From the NCBI GenBank assembly GCA_002189035.1, contig NEEC01000014.1:808501-872500 (forward strand): a stretch of DNA of 64,000 bases, read 5' to 3'. The translations under genes and the position numbers were made by a program. Shown one piece after another: positions 45,942 through 57,836 of the stretch. Positions within the stretch are counted from its first letter, which is position 1. The number at the start of each line of letters is the position of its first letter. The notes beneath the pieces are model-generated. The model saw nothing but the letters and a program-made list of their open reading frames with translations. It ran no database searches and was not told where the DNA came from. This stretch comes from Utricularia gibba (taxonomy: Eukaryota; Streptophyta; Magnoliopsida; Lamiales; Lentibulariaceae).

Positions 45942-48652
45942 CTATTGAGATTCAGCAATGTATCCATGATCCAGCAGATCAGAGAGAAGGCTTCGCATTT
46001 TGTCAACAGATATGGGTTTAAGCATAAACCCAGCCATTCCGATCCTTGTGCAGCTATCTTTCAGCGTTCTGTCATTGTTTCCGGTGATGGCTACAATGGC
46101 AGGCCTCTCGGTGCGTCCCGAAAACTTCTCACGTATCTTTCGAGCAACCTCGAAGCCTTCACAGGTGGGCGTGCTTACAGTTACAAACACCACCTTGTGC
46201 TCACGGGTGATGGCCTTGAAACACTCTTCTGCAGAAGAAACCGCAAATACATCACACCCCAAGTGTGCCAGGAGGCCCTTGGTTATCATTCGACTAACAC
46301 TGCATCATGAACACCAGCAATGAAAAGAAGGTGAGGATGCTATTGGGGAGGTTTGAATAATGGCTCAAGAAAGATAGATTTTCCGCTCACCTATTGTCAT
46401 CCATTAAAACAACTTTGATGGAGAAACTTGGGTTGATTGGATTCCCCAGACCTTGCTGTGAGAATGGAGCCATCGGCTGGTTCGAGCGACCAGCAATTCC
46501 AAGTTTGACGACAAAAATAGCTGTAGAACCTTGGCCAGAACCTTCGCTTTGAATCCAAATATTGCCTTCCATAAGGTTCACAAACCTGACCTTGCAAACC
46601 CATATCATAATATGCAAGCGGTGAAGACGCGGAATGACCGTGAATTAACACCTCACCTCTTGCAAATGGCAAGGCCAAGTCCACTACCGCCATTGGTTTT
46701 CGAGGCAAGAGGCTTGTTCTGAACGAACTTCATGAACAGCTTAGGAATATCCTGAGGATCAACTCCTGAACCGGTATCTTTAACCTGAAACACAAAAAAA
46801 ATGGCTTTTTTCAGAATATTAACTCGGTTAACCCAGAAATGTTAGTGACAAGAGACTGCACCTCTACACGTAAATAGAAGTGATTTTCACTTTGCTTAGG
46901 GCAAAATTCTGGAGACTGAAGATCTCTCAGGGAGTCAGGTTTAGCAACTATGGCAGACACTGAAATTCCTCCCTCTTTTGTGAATTTCACAGCATTCCCA
47001 ACAACATTTAGGAAGACTTGCATTAGCCTCTTTTCATCACCAATGGCATATTCAGGAACATCTGGGGCATTCAGCGTCACGTACAACTTCTTCACAGATG
47101 CAATAGGCTTTATTAGGTTGAGTACCTAAAACAAGAAGCGGACATCTTATGTACACCTTGCACCAATGAAGTCTCTCTTCATTAATTTTGATGGTTATTA
47201 TGTTACCTCCATGAGGAGTGAATGCAGGCTAAAAGTGCTCATCTCAAGCTGGAGACTACCATCTTCAAGCCTTGAAAGATCCAATACATCATTAATAAGT
47301 GTCGCTAGAAGGTTGCTGCTTTTCAGGATTGTTTCCACCATCAATCGCTGCTCTGGAGTCAGTTCAGTTTCTTGCAATAAGGAAGAGAGAGCAATAATTG
47401 CATGCATTGGTGTTCTCATTTCATGATTCATCACAGCCAAGAAATCATTCCGTGCACGAACAGCCATCTCAGCTTCCCGTCTTGCAAGGTCCAAAGCAAC
47501 ATTCTGCTCCATTAAAAGATCTCTTGCCCTCATTGACTCTTCCAGAATTGCAGCATGGGAGAGGGCAACGGCAACCTGATACGCAAAATCAAGCGCACAT
47601 CTTACAGCATACGCAATACCAGTACTGGGAAGAAAATTGGAACTTTCTTAAAAAATAGCCCTTTCCATTTCTCGAAAAGAATTAAGGAAACCAAAAAATG
47701 TCAACTTTCAAGAGAAGAATATACAAAAAAAAAAAAAAAAAACCCTAACCTGATCTGCCACAACCTCAACAAGCTCCAACTCATGGGTGTGCCACTGCCT
47801 CGCACTATCCGAGGGGAGCATTAAAACCATGAGAGCATATCTTCTAGTAGACAATTCAGGCCAATCATGGATTTCAAAATTAGAAAGATGAAGAAGAGGA
47901 ACACGCACAGCAACTACTTCACCAAGCATGTACTTTCCAGCGGACCGGAACCGTGCAACAGGGGAGTTGGGCGAGATTTTGACTGCATGATTTGTGTTGA
48001 AGACACGATTGATCTCAGGAAGTTGTATGGGCACAGTAAACCCAACAGGGTTCTGGTGGCGAAGTGTATAAGAGAGTTGGAGCTCTAGTCCTGTCCGTGT
48101 GGGCATCCACAGCGAGCACTCTTCCAAGCCCAAGGTTCTCCCAAGTTCGACAAGTGTAGTCTTCAGTATAGTGTGCCGATCAAGAGTACTCCTGATTTCA
48201 TGTGTCAGCATCCTCACATGTCTACCAGTTTCCTCTTGAGTACGAATCAAACCCATTTCTCTATCTAGCTCAGCAGCCTTATTCTTCAAAAACAGCTCCC
48301 TCGTCTTCACACTCAACAGATCAGGAATGATATGCACTAACATAAGTGCAGTTGCACAGGACACAACAGCTGTTGATGTTTTGGCCATGGTCATGACAAT
48401 GGCCACTGTCCTAGAATGCATGCTATACGTCCACAAACTGATCAGATGAGTGGCGCCACACAATACAATGAACGCACCAAACTGCACAAGAACCCATCTA
48501 TATGGAAATACTGCAGATTTCTTAACAAAGTATATCAGCTCCAAGGGAATTGAGAAGTAAGCCAGTGCAATGAAAAAATCTGAGATATACTGATACTTCA
48601 CCAGCAACTCATCCCCTGGCCATGGCGACTCAATGCAGTTACAGAGTTCCAT
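45942..48652 (-). CDS. ETR1: Ethylene receptor, ETR1 type (subfamily I)
   Basis: Six coding exons: 47750-48652, 47207-47575, 46862-47125, 46657-46784, 46391-46585 and 45942-46299, giving 738 residues, the same length as Arabidopsis ETR1. It is an ER-membrane dimeric receptor that binds ethylene through copper and represses the response via CTR1. Seen: N-terminal Cys pair (MELCNCIE) for the disulfide dimer, three membrane helices with the copper-site LCGATHLI, a GAF domain, and a full histidine kinase: H box [11 protein letters not shown] box [10 protein letters not shown]1 DTGSGV, G2 GGSGLGLA. The receiver domain keeps the acidic pocket (VVLMDDN) and Lys (MLKPIS), but where ETR1 has the phospho-acceptor Asp in FMDVCMPG this gene reads FVTVSTPT, so that Asp is a Thr (codon 46179-46181). 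Subfamily I is shown by the complete kinase motifs. Confidence 0.96.
47725..47742. repeat. Poly-A tract (18 bases) in ETR1 intron
   Basis: Run of 18 A on the + strand just inside the first intron of the ETR1 coding region; on the coding strand it is a T-run close after the GTTAGGG donor. Simple homopolymer. Confidence 0.85.
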
Positions 48653-51600
48653 GGTATCAGAATATCAAGAAATCGATCTGCTCTACATCATCAAACTGCA
48701 GAGTACACTGAAGGTCAAAATGAAGACATGAATGCATTCAATGAAGTCGATAAGAGAAAACATGCTCTCATAACTGTGCATAACTCTATTAAAATGAAAT
48801 TCAAACTGCGGCGCTAGGAGCAAGCTTAGGAGTTGCTCCGCAAAAAAACATAGCAAACAAGCAGGGAACCCCTAAATTTCTCTAACCAGATCAACTTCCG
48901 TCAAAAACTACTATTCATTAAAAGAAAAACTAAATAAAATCATCAAAACCCCTCTGAGAGGGAAAAGGGGACTTTTTCACTCGAATTGTACAGGAACAGC
49001 AAAAAACTTCAAAAATAAACATCTGCCCGCTACAAAATACAGTAGCAGCGTAAAAAGCTAGTAAACCAGCATAAAAAGTTTTTTTAAAAAAACCTCAAAA
49101 TCCTACTACGGCGACGGTGAGAGATTCCGGGGAGAGAAGGCAGCCTCCAACTGAGAAGCAAGCGATTGAAGTGACGAAATTTGCAGCAATTGAAGCCCTT
49201 ACCACAACTTTATTATGCTTCTCCTTCAAGGGGGCCTCATTTTGCCAAACATGACGCACAAACTAAATTATCCATATAAAGAAAGGTGACTCGACATTTT
49301 AAATCTCTGCACCATCCGGTCCCCGAAATGGCTCAAGTCAGAAGGCGATGCCGGCTTTGCAATCTTCAGAAGAGTCCTGAGAATGGATATTACGACTCGC
49401 GAGTCCTTGGGTAACCGCAAGGGCTTGCGATCTCCGGTGCAGAAAAGAGTGAAGATGAAGTTCTAGTCCCAAGTAACAGCAACAGCAAACCGACGTTAAA
49501 AAGAAAAAACAACAAAAAGAAAACCCGCTTTTCATTATTGAATAATTGGGGAGATAACTGAGAAATGGAAAGCGCGGCCCCGGGGTAACATGGGCCTTAG
49601 GCTTGACTAATGGGCCAGACCGTATCTTAATCATCTAGGCCTGTACGTGAATTGGGCCCGAGATAGACCCAAATAAATGCCAATATCTAATACTTTTCCT
49701 TGTTGAATTTGCAAGCTCTAGTTCCAAATAAGATGAATCGAAATGTCGAAAAAACGTGGGTACGCATCCATCGTAAAAACATAATGAAATGATGCTTCTA
49801 AATTAACGATTTATGAACCATATATAGTGATTTTTTTCTATTTTTTCATGACTTTATTATTTTTTATTTATTTTACGTGGGGTAGAGTCATCAATGGGGA
49901 TGCATGACATGGCGCCTACGGCAGACGAATTCCAAGTTCCCATGGCATGTGAAACCATTCCATGGGAATGAAGAAAGCTTCTAGAAGATACCAACCATCC
50001 ACGAATGACCAGTCACTCGTTCTCGCATGCACCGTACATTTCATGTTCCTCCCATTTTGGACTACATAACCATTTACATTTTCACATTAAAATTTTTATC
50101 TTTTCAAAAATAATATAAATTTACATTTTTTATAACATCTATGATATGTTTCATCTTATTTAAGAATTGTTCTGGAAAATTTTTTAAAATTATTTTTAAG
50201 AAGTAGTAATAATAATTAAAAAGAATCAATTCCTTATTTTTCCAAATATAACTTTTGTAATATAATTTTAAAAATATTTTGATAAAATTACTTTTATAAT
50301 TAAAAATATTCTAAAATAAAACTATTTTTCTTTTTTGAAAAATAAAAATAGATTTTAAAATTTTTCCAAAACATTAATTTATTCTTTCTCACATTCAGTC
50401 AAAATATTTTTATTAAGGATGATTAATTTCCTCATCATAGTCATACATTTATTACAACTAATGTCTTAATTTGTGTGCATGCAAAAGAGGGGATGACCCC
50501 TCCCTATCCCATGCATTGATTACTTCCATAAATAGATATCAAATGATGGGTTAGTTTTGCAATCTTCCTACAAAAAAATATTTTTCAATAACTAATTTTA
50601 ATAAAATATTAAATAAATAATTTTGAATAATATTATTACAGTAAAAGACTTGTAACTCTGATCTAGTAAAAGGCCAAGGACGCGGACGCGGACGCGGCGG
50701 GGCACAATTCGCCTCGTGCGCAAATTGAATTGGATGATGATGTTGTTTCCTGGAAAATTATATTACGAAGGTCAAAGATGTGTCACCCAGCTACAGGCCC
50801 CCACCTAAAACCTCCTACGCGCGTCCTTCGTTGACCAAAAAATTCCTTGGATTAGCAACAAAATCATTTCTTTATTCTCAATCCCCACCCACTACACGCC
50901 TCACTTATGGAATTATTTTGTATTTTGGTTTAATTGTTTGAACAATGTATGTTTGGTAAATTAATTTTAACAATATACGAGTATTTTACGAAATTGCAAT
51001 GAATTAGATATTTCCAAATTCAATTTTTAGGTATATTTTATTTAAAAAGTCAATTTATAAAGTATTTGTTTTAAACACAATTTATTGAATATAATATTAT
51101 TTTAAATGTATATTTAAAATTTATATATCAAATAAACTTTAATATTAACCATATAATATACTACCAAACATATCCTAATACTCATTTGAAAATAATATTG
51201 TGTTTTGGATTCGGGTTAGGTCGAAAGAGGAAAATATGAATCAAGAAGAATATTAGATGTATGTTATATCAGTTATAAATAAAATAAATAAATAGTTTAT
51301 ATATAAAAACATTTTTTCGAAAGAAAAGAATGAAAAATCATGATAATTGAATGTAGAAAGTGAACAATATCATATAATAAAAGAATAGGGTATTAGATTT
51401 GATATTAGAGTTAAACTAACGATTTGTTTTTGGGCAAGAGGTGGAATTGGGCACGTGGGGCGGGGCGACCCGTGAGGCAGTGGATGCCGCAGTTTTCGAG
51501 TGGGATAATGTTCATTACCGTGTACCCGTTTGTTTGTTGGTGATCCGGACAAAAGTGTGACCCGACCGGCCACCAACGGCCAAACCAGACGAAGAAGAAA

Positions 51601-51861
51601 ATTCTCGGGTCTTGTCATAAAAATCTTAATCCAATAAAAAATCGGAATTTCCATAGCCCACCGGAAAAGTGCCCCGGCCAGTCAATCCAGGAGACCACAC
51701 ATGAAAACCAGTGAAGGGATTCATACTATAAATTCAAAGCTCCCGGCTTTTCTATTTCTCCCATCACCGCAGAGCTTGACCTTGCTATCTTTTTCTGATC
51801 TTTCACAACAATCTTGGAACTTTCCAATCTCGAAGAGCGCAGGGTGTACGAACTTGGTACT
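48653..51861. other. ETR1 5' region and 2.6 kb AT-rich intergenic DNA
   Basis: 48653-49200 should hold the ETR1 5' leader; a leader intron is common in this family and a pyrimidine-rich block near 49100 would suit the first exon. GGGCC/GGCCC elements lie near 49578-49660. From 49750 to 51400 the DNA is AT-rich with no domain-bearing frame. 51640-51860 is the RBOH promoter, with a TATA-like CTATAAATTC near 51727 and a pyrimidine-rich leader. Confidence 0.45.
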
Positions 51862-51954
51862 ATGAACAATTCTGAGAGGAATGATCTCGGGGGGAACGGC
51901 GGGGCAGAGCCTGCCGGTAAGCCGAAGGGGGTCGAGGAAAAGCGCGCGCTTTGA
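51862..51954 (+). other. Overlapping upstream open frame at the RBOH start
   Basis: An ATG at 51862 opens a 30-codon frame (MNNSERNDLGGNGG...) that overlaps the RBOH start at 51881 in another frame and stops at 51952-51954. Its first residues resemble the start of solanaceous RBOHD-type proteins, so it may be the real N-terminus cut off by an indel rather than a regulatory uORF. Confidence 0.45.
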
Positions 51955-54900
51955 GTTGCCGGAGCAGTCGGTCGACGATGACTATGTCGAAATCACCCTC
52001 GATGTCACGGAGGACTCCGTGGCGGTGCACAGCGTTAGGGCCGCCGGAGGAGGCGGAGCGGAGGACCCGGATCTGGCGTTGCTGGCGAAAGGGCTGGAGA
52101 ACAAGGGGTCGTCGAGGATAAAGCAGGTTTCGGAGGAGCTCCGGCGGTTGGCGACTCTCACGCGCCGCCCTCAACCGACCGCATTCGATCGCAATAAGTC
52201 CGCCGCCGCGAGGGCTCTCAAGGGCTTGAAGTTCATCGCCAAGACCGACGGCCCCGCCGGCTGGGCCGCCGTGGCGAAACGCTTCGATGAGCTCACGGTG
52301 GAGACTAGCGGGTTGCTGCCCCGCGCTCTCTTCGGAGCCTGCATTGGTATCCCCCTTTTCCCACGTACTTTTTAACCCTTTTCCCCAAAATTTCATCCTC
52401 AAACTTGCGTATTCAATGAATCCCCAGGGATGAACAAGGAGGCCGTAGAATTCGCCGGCAAACTCTTCGACGCCCTTGCGCGGCGGAGGAACTATTCCGG
52501 CATCACCATTATCAACAAGGTGCAGCTCAAGGAGTTCTGGGACCAAATTTCCGACCAAACCTTCGACTCTAGACTTCAGACTTTTTTCGACATGTAAGTC
52601 AACAATTTCACAACCAATTTTCAAACATAATTACATTATTTTTAATTAAAAAATATAATTTTTCCTCATTATTATTATAATCAGGGTGGATAAAGATGCC
52701 GATGGTAGAATTGCAGAAGAGGAAGTGCGAGAGGTAATAATAAATTTATTACCTTTTTGTTTTTTTCCCAATATTCAAAAAAAAAAATAATATTATTATT
52801 ATTCACTTGCAGATCATTAGCCTGAGTGCTTCTGCAAACAAGCTGTCCACTATTCAGAAGCAAGCAGATGAGTACGCGAGGTTGATCATGGAGGAACTCG
52901 ACCCAGCTGGGCTCGGCTTCATCATGGTAATTCCTGGTTTTCTTGTCGGCGGGATTCCACAATGGATTCTTCTCTTGCTGAAGGTAACAGCATTGCATTT
53001 GGTTGTCGCAGATAGAGAACTTGGAGACACTTTTGCTGCAAGGACCGAGCCACTCCGTTCAGGGAGGGGACAGCCGGAACCTGAGCAAGATGCTGAGCGA
53101 GAAGCTGAAGCCGACGAACGACAGCCCGATACGCCGCTGCTGGAGAAGCTTCAGCTACTTCTTACAGGACAATTGGCAGAGGATCTGGGTGTTGGCTCTC
53201 TGGATCGGAATTATGGCCGGGCTTTTTGCCTGGAAGTATGTCCAGTACAGACATCGGGCAGTCTACAACGTGATGGGTCCGTGTGTGTGTATGGCCAAGG
53301 GGGCTGCGGAGACTCTGAAGCTGAACATGGCCATCATCTTGTTCCCTGTTTGCCGGAATACGATCACCTGGCTCCGCACCAAGACCGGCATTGGCGCCGC
53401 CGTCCCTTTCGATGACAACATCAACTTCCATAAGGTATTCGTTGAATTGCGTCAGTGGGGAAGAAGAAGAAAATTGCTGTACTGAACATACCTGTGTCTG
53501 CTACTTGCCAGGTGATTGCTATAGCGATAACCATTGGGGTGGGGATCCATGGGCTGGCTCACTTGACGTGCGACTTCCCCCGGCTGCTCGAAGCCACCCC
53601 AGAACAGTATGCGCCGATGATACAATTCTTCGGACCACAACCCACATCCTACTGGTGGTTCGTCTGGGGCTGGGAAGGAGTAACTGGTGTGCTCATGGTT
53701 GTTCTAATGGCGATCGCTTTCATCCTCGCATTGCCCTGGTTCCGGAGGGGCAGAGTAGCTCTCCCGAAGCCATTAAGGAACTTCACTGGCTTCAACGCCT
53801 TTTGGTACTCGCACCATCTCTTCGTCATCGTCTACATTGCCTATGTCATTCACGGCATCATGCTCTTCCTCACCCATGAATGGTACAAGAAAACGGTCAG
53901 TCCCATGATCCTTCTTGTCTGGTATTCTCAACCTTGTAGTATCTTCAAGCTTCGAGGTTTTGACGTTGTTTCTGTCTTCAGACATGGATGTACTTGGCCA
54001 TTCCAGTGTTGCTGTACTTGGGGAACGTCTGATGAGAGCCTTCAGATCGAGCATCCAACCTGTGAAGCTCTTGAAGGTAACCGGACATATTCATCTCTTT
54101 TTCAGTATCTTCAATTACTGAGACTTTTTCATTCGGAAATGCAGGTGGCTGTGTACCCTGGAAACGTGCTGGCTCTGTACATGAGCAAGCCTCAGGGATT
54201 CAGATACAAAAGTGGTCAATACGTCTTCCTCAACTGCCGAGCTATCTCTCCATTCCAATGGTAAACAGATACATCTTCTCAGATCTCAACTCTGTCAGTC
54301 GTTTCATGGAGATTATATGAGATTCACCATGAATGCTGATTTCACAGGCATCCGTTTACCATAACCTCAGCCCCAGGGGATGACTACGTGAGTGTTCATA
54401 TTCGAGCAGCTGGAGATTGGACCAGACAACTCAGGGTTCTCTTCTCTGAGGTAACGTCGGCATTTCACAACCACCATTCTGCATTGTAGTACCATGACTC
54501 TAAAAACTTTTTCCTGGTTCAGGTCTGCCAGCCACCGCAGTCGGGCAAGAGCGGACTCCTCCGTGCTGAATGCCTGAATGGAGAAAACAATCCAAAGTAA
54601 GTCCATCATCAAGGAATCCACTTCACTATTCCAGTCCCATGCAGTGTTACTCACATGGTGAAATGGTCATCTCACAGCTTCCCTAAGTTGATGATCGACG
54701 GGCCGTATGGAGCTCCAACTCAAGATTACAAGGAATACGACGTTGTCCTGTTGGTCGGACTGGGGATCGGCGCGACGCCGATGATCAGTGTGGTGAAGGA
54801 CATCATGAACAACATCCGAGCCTCGGATGAAGAAGAGAACTCCTTGGAGGCTGGTGCGAGGTGGAAGACCAAAGGGCATAACTTCAAGACTACCAGAGCC

Positions 54901-55375
54901 TACTTCTATTGGATCACTCGGGAGCAAGGATCCTTCGACTGGTTCAAAGGTGTGATGAATGAAGTATCTGAGAATGACCACAAGGGAGTGATAGAAATGC
55001 ACAACTACTGCACCAGTGTGTATGAGGAAGGCGATGCTCGGTCAGCTCTCATCACCATGCTTCAGCAGCTCAACCATGCGAAAAATGGGGTGGATGTGAT
55101 CTCCGGAACCCGAGTCAAGTCCCATTTCGCCAGACCGAATTGGCGTGCGGTTTACAAGCGCATCACGCTCAACCATCCCAACACCAGAGTTGGTGAGTTC
55201 ATTTCTCAACTCCATGCTGTTCACAAGTACAAACTTCAGAATCTGACATGCTGTTCTTGTTGCAGGGGTGTTCTACTGTGGTGCTCCACAGCCGGTGAAG
55301 GAACTGAGACAACTGGCTTCTGATTTTTCACACAAAACAAGCACCAAATTTGAATTCCACAAAGAGAACTTCTGA
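51881..55375 (+). pseudogene. Respiratory burst oxidase homolog (RBOH D/C type), frame broken
   Basis: Twelve exons: 51881-52346, 52428-52593, 52685-52733, 52813-52926, 53012-53434, 53512-53895, 53982-54076, 54145-54260, 54348-54450, 54523-54596, 54678-55192 and 55266-55375; about 871 residues if frame were kept. RBOH enzymes are plasma-membrane NADPH oxidases making apoplastic superoxide in defence and stress, switched by Ca2+ and phosphorylation. Seen: KSARFELPEQ, YVEITLDV, ALLAKGLE, an EF-hand (DKDADGRIAEEE), haem helices with [14 protein letters not shown] and [12 protein letters not shown] site [18 protein letters not shown] sites GPYGAP and [11 protein letters not shown], and the end FEFHKENF. 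Exon 7 is 95 bases, not 96: [14 protein letters not shown] is in one frame and [18 protein letters not shown] in the next, meeting at GGGG (54020-54023). The N-terminus may also switch frame. Either base-calling errors in G-runs or a true lesion; the rest looks under selection. Confidence 0.85.
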
Positions 55376-55550
55376 TTTCTCCACAGATCTCAAGTATAGT
55401 TTCATAGTTGGGGGTTGAGTTGTATGTCAGCTTGAGTGAACCATTATTTTTTTAATCTACAGCACAATTCTTTATCAGATCTCTCAAGGAAGCCATCAAA
55501 AGCCATGTACTTACATAAATCTCACCGGTTACAAACTCATAATCATTCAA

Positions 55551-57155
55551 TCAATCCACTGATGGGAAAAATTCATATTGGTGCAGTTCCATTCTATCGA
55601 GAATGAAAAATATTTCCTCAGAACAAAAATGCAACGAGTCACCTGAGAGGAACTCATGATTTATCCCATTCAACTGAATCAAGCTACAACCAACATTCTT
55701 CTTCACCTCCCATTTTCCATCTCTCAAGTTCCTTACTTTCACCACATCATCCCATCTTTGCAAACCGGCATACAAATGCACCATTCCCGAATACACCCCT
55801 CCATCCTCAGGCTTCAATTCCATTACTTGCTTCGCCACTGTCTTGGCGACATCAAGATTTCCATGGATTTTGCACCCTCCAAGCAATCCTCCCCATACGA
55901 AGATATCCCCCGTATTCTGCATTTCATTTATCAATGCTAGTGCTTCCTTTATATACCCTGCACGTCCAAGAAGATCGGCCATACATCCATAATGCTTCGG
56001 TTCCCGAGGAACACAGTAAACACTATCCATTGAGGCAAAGATTGCACTTGCTTCATTGATAAGGCCTGAGTGGCTGCAGCCTACTAAAACTCCCAAGATA
56101 GATACCCCATCTGGTCTGATGCCATCTCTTATCATTCTAGAGAAATAATCAAGCAGCAGATCCCCATACCCGTGCATTGCAAGTCCAACAAGCATTGCAT
56201 TCCACAAAGGAACGCTTTTTTTGTGGCATGACCAAAAGATCTCCTTAGCCGTATCGATGCACCCACATTTCGAGTACAAATCAATCAATGCTGTGCCCAA
56301 ATATGTATCCAAATCAAGTCCCCGTGTAAGAACATAATGGTGTATTCTCTTCCCCTTTCCCAGTTCACCAATCTGTGCACAAGCCGAAAGTGCAGAAACC
56401 AAAGCAACATTATCGAACTTCACATTTAGCCTTAACATAGTATCAGACAATTCAATAGCCTCCGCGCTACGATTCGCTTTCGCGTACCCAGCCAAAAGGC
56501 TACCCCAAGAAACAGCGTCTCTTGTAGGCATTTCATCAAACAGCTCCCTAGCGTTATCAATCTCCCCAACCTTGACATAACCATCAATCAAGACATTATA
56601 ACCCACCACATCCCTAAAAGCACATTCCTCCAGCATTCTCCTGGCGTCACCCACTTCCCCAAACCTGCAATATGCACATGCAAGACTGTTGCACACGAAC
56701 AAATCATCCAAAAATCCGAACTTGACCAATTCCGAATGCAGATTCTTGGCTAGTGTAAGCGAACCCGGCAGCAATCCACAAGCCTTGAGAGCAAAAGGGA
56801 AGGTGTGGAAATCAGGCCCGATAGATTCCTTACGCATTCGAGCGTAAAAACGGAGAGAAGTGGCAGGGTGACCGAGCAGGGTGTGAGTTCTGGCAATTGC
56901 ATTGTACGCAAAAGAAGATGGAAACGGAATGAGACAGAAAACCTTTTCGGAATAGGTAATGGCGGACGCAGAAAGCCCGATGAGCGAAGACAGAGCATGA
57001 AGAATCTGAGTGAGGATAGGACCGGGACAGAGAGAAAGCAGCCCACGCGAGATGGCTTGGGAATGAACTTGCTGAACATGCGCTTCTGATTTGCAGATGC
57101 TTCTCAAAGCGTAGATGAAATGCCGTGTGGTTTCCAAACAGCGAACCTGGTGCAT
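55551..57155 (-). CDS. Pentatricopeptide repeat protein, PLS E-class
   Basis: Single-exon gene of 534 residues. PLS-class PPR proteins bind organellar RNA; E-class members lack their own DYW deaminase and recruit one in trans for C-to-U editing. Repeats are plain (DVVGYNVLIDGYVKVGEIDN, AVSWGSLLAGYAKANRSAEA, LDTYLGTALIDLYSKCGCID, VPLWNAMLVGLAMHGYGDLL). The C-terminal E region includes WGGLLGGCKIHGNLDVAK and VYSGMVHLYAGLQRWDDVVK, and the protein ends soon after GCSLIQLNGINHEFLSGDSL without DYW. It looks like the group around Arabidopsis At5g61800, but that is from memory of the family. The start is the ATG giving MHQVRCLETTRHFIYALRSI. RBOH ends 176 bases away in the opposite direction. Confidence 0.9.
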   Translation of the reverse strand: MHQVRCLETTRHFIYALRSICKSEAHVQQVHSQAISRGLLSLCPGPILTQILHALSSLIGLSASAITYSEKVFCLIPFPSSFAYNAIARTHTLLGHPATSLRFYARMRKESIGPDFHTFPFALKACGLLPGSLTLAKNLHSELVKFGFLDDLFVCNSLACAYCRFGEVGDARRMLEECAFRDVVGYNVLIDGYVKVGEIDNARELFDEMPTRDAVSWGSLLAGYAKANRSAEAIELSDTMLRLNVKFDNVALVSALSACAQIGELGKGKRIHHYVLTRGLDLDTYLGTALIDLYSKCGCIDTAKEIFWSCHKKSVPLWNAMLVGLAMHGYGDLLLDYFSRMIRDGIRPDGVSILGVLVGCSHSGLINEASAIFASMDSVYCVPREPKHYGCMADLLGRAGYIKEALALINEMQNTGDIFVWGGLLGGCKIHGNLDVAKTVAKQVMELKPEDGGVYSGMVHLYAGLQRWDDVVKVRNLRDGKWEVKKNVGCSLIQLNGINHEFLSGDSLHFCSEEIFFILDRMELHQYEFFPSVD

Positions 57156-57836
57156 CCTTTACCGGAGTCCCAGAAGTCGGACACGGCGAGTCTCCGGCGC
57201 CGGCGCATGAATCAAAGCCTCCAAAAACAAGTCCAAACGGCCGCATCGCGTCAAAGCCTCAGTCCCTCCGGCCTCGAAGCCGTCTGATCCACTGGCAAAC
57301 GTTGAAGGCACTTCATCCGCCATTGATGTAGCCTCATTCGCCGTCAACTTTCGTTACAATATAAAGAATCGAATTTGGTCCGTTCTTGAATCTTGATTTA
57401 TGAGTACGGTCAGTTATCCCCATGGGCCACAGGCCCAAACAGGTGCGCAGGCCTAGATTTACTGGGCTTGTTCTTGTTGGTGCCACATTAGGCCCATATG
57501 ACTGCATACTCTGCATCTATGTCTTCTTCTTGTTCATCATATTCTTGAACTCAAAAACACAATGGCTACTCATTTACCTGTCGCTTGTAGGAGTTTTGAT
57601 GAATTTGATTGAATACTAAACTTAGTCACACTCGCATCCGCGTGAATACCTGGAACGGATTAGACCGGGACCGGTCGAAACCAGCTAAAGTAGATCCTTT
57701 TATCTTCACCAGGAAAAAAAAAAGATGAACATGAATGAAGGTTGAAAGAAAGATGCTACAGCATACAAGAAACTGGAAATGCAACTCTGGGAAATAATTT
57801 TTTTAAAAAGAAATACATACCCAAATTCAACATGCC
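57156..57836. other. PPR promoter and SEC10 3' flank
   Basis: About 680 bases. The part next to the PPR start is GC-rich with antisense frames and no domain. GGGCC/GGCCC motifs occur at 57424-57495. The final 200 bases probably hold the SEC10 3'UTR. Confidence 0.45.

Noticed and set aside
50100-51400. Possible transposon in the AT-rich intergenic stretch
   Set aside because: No terminal repeats, target-site duplication or coding remnant could be found by eye; the AT content alone is not evidence.
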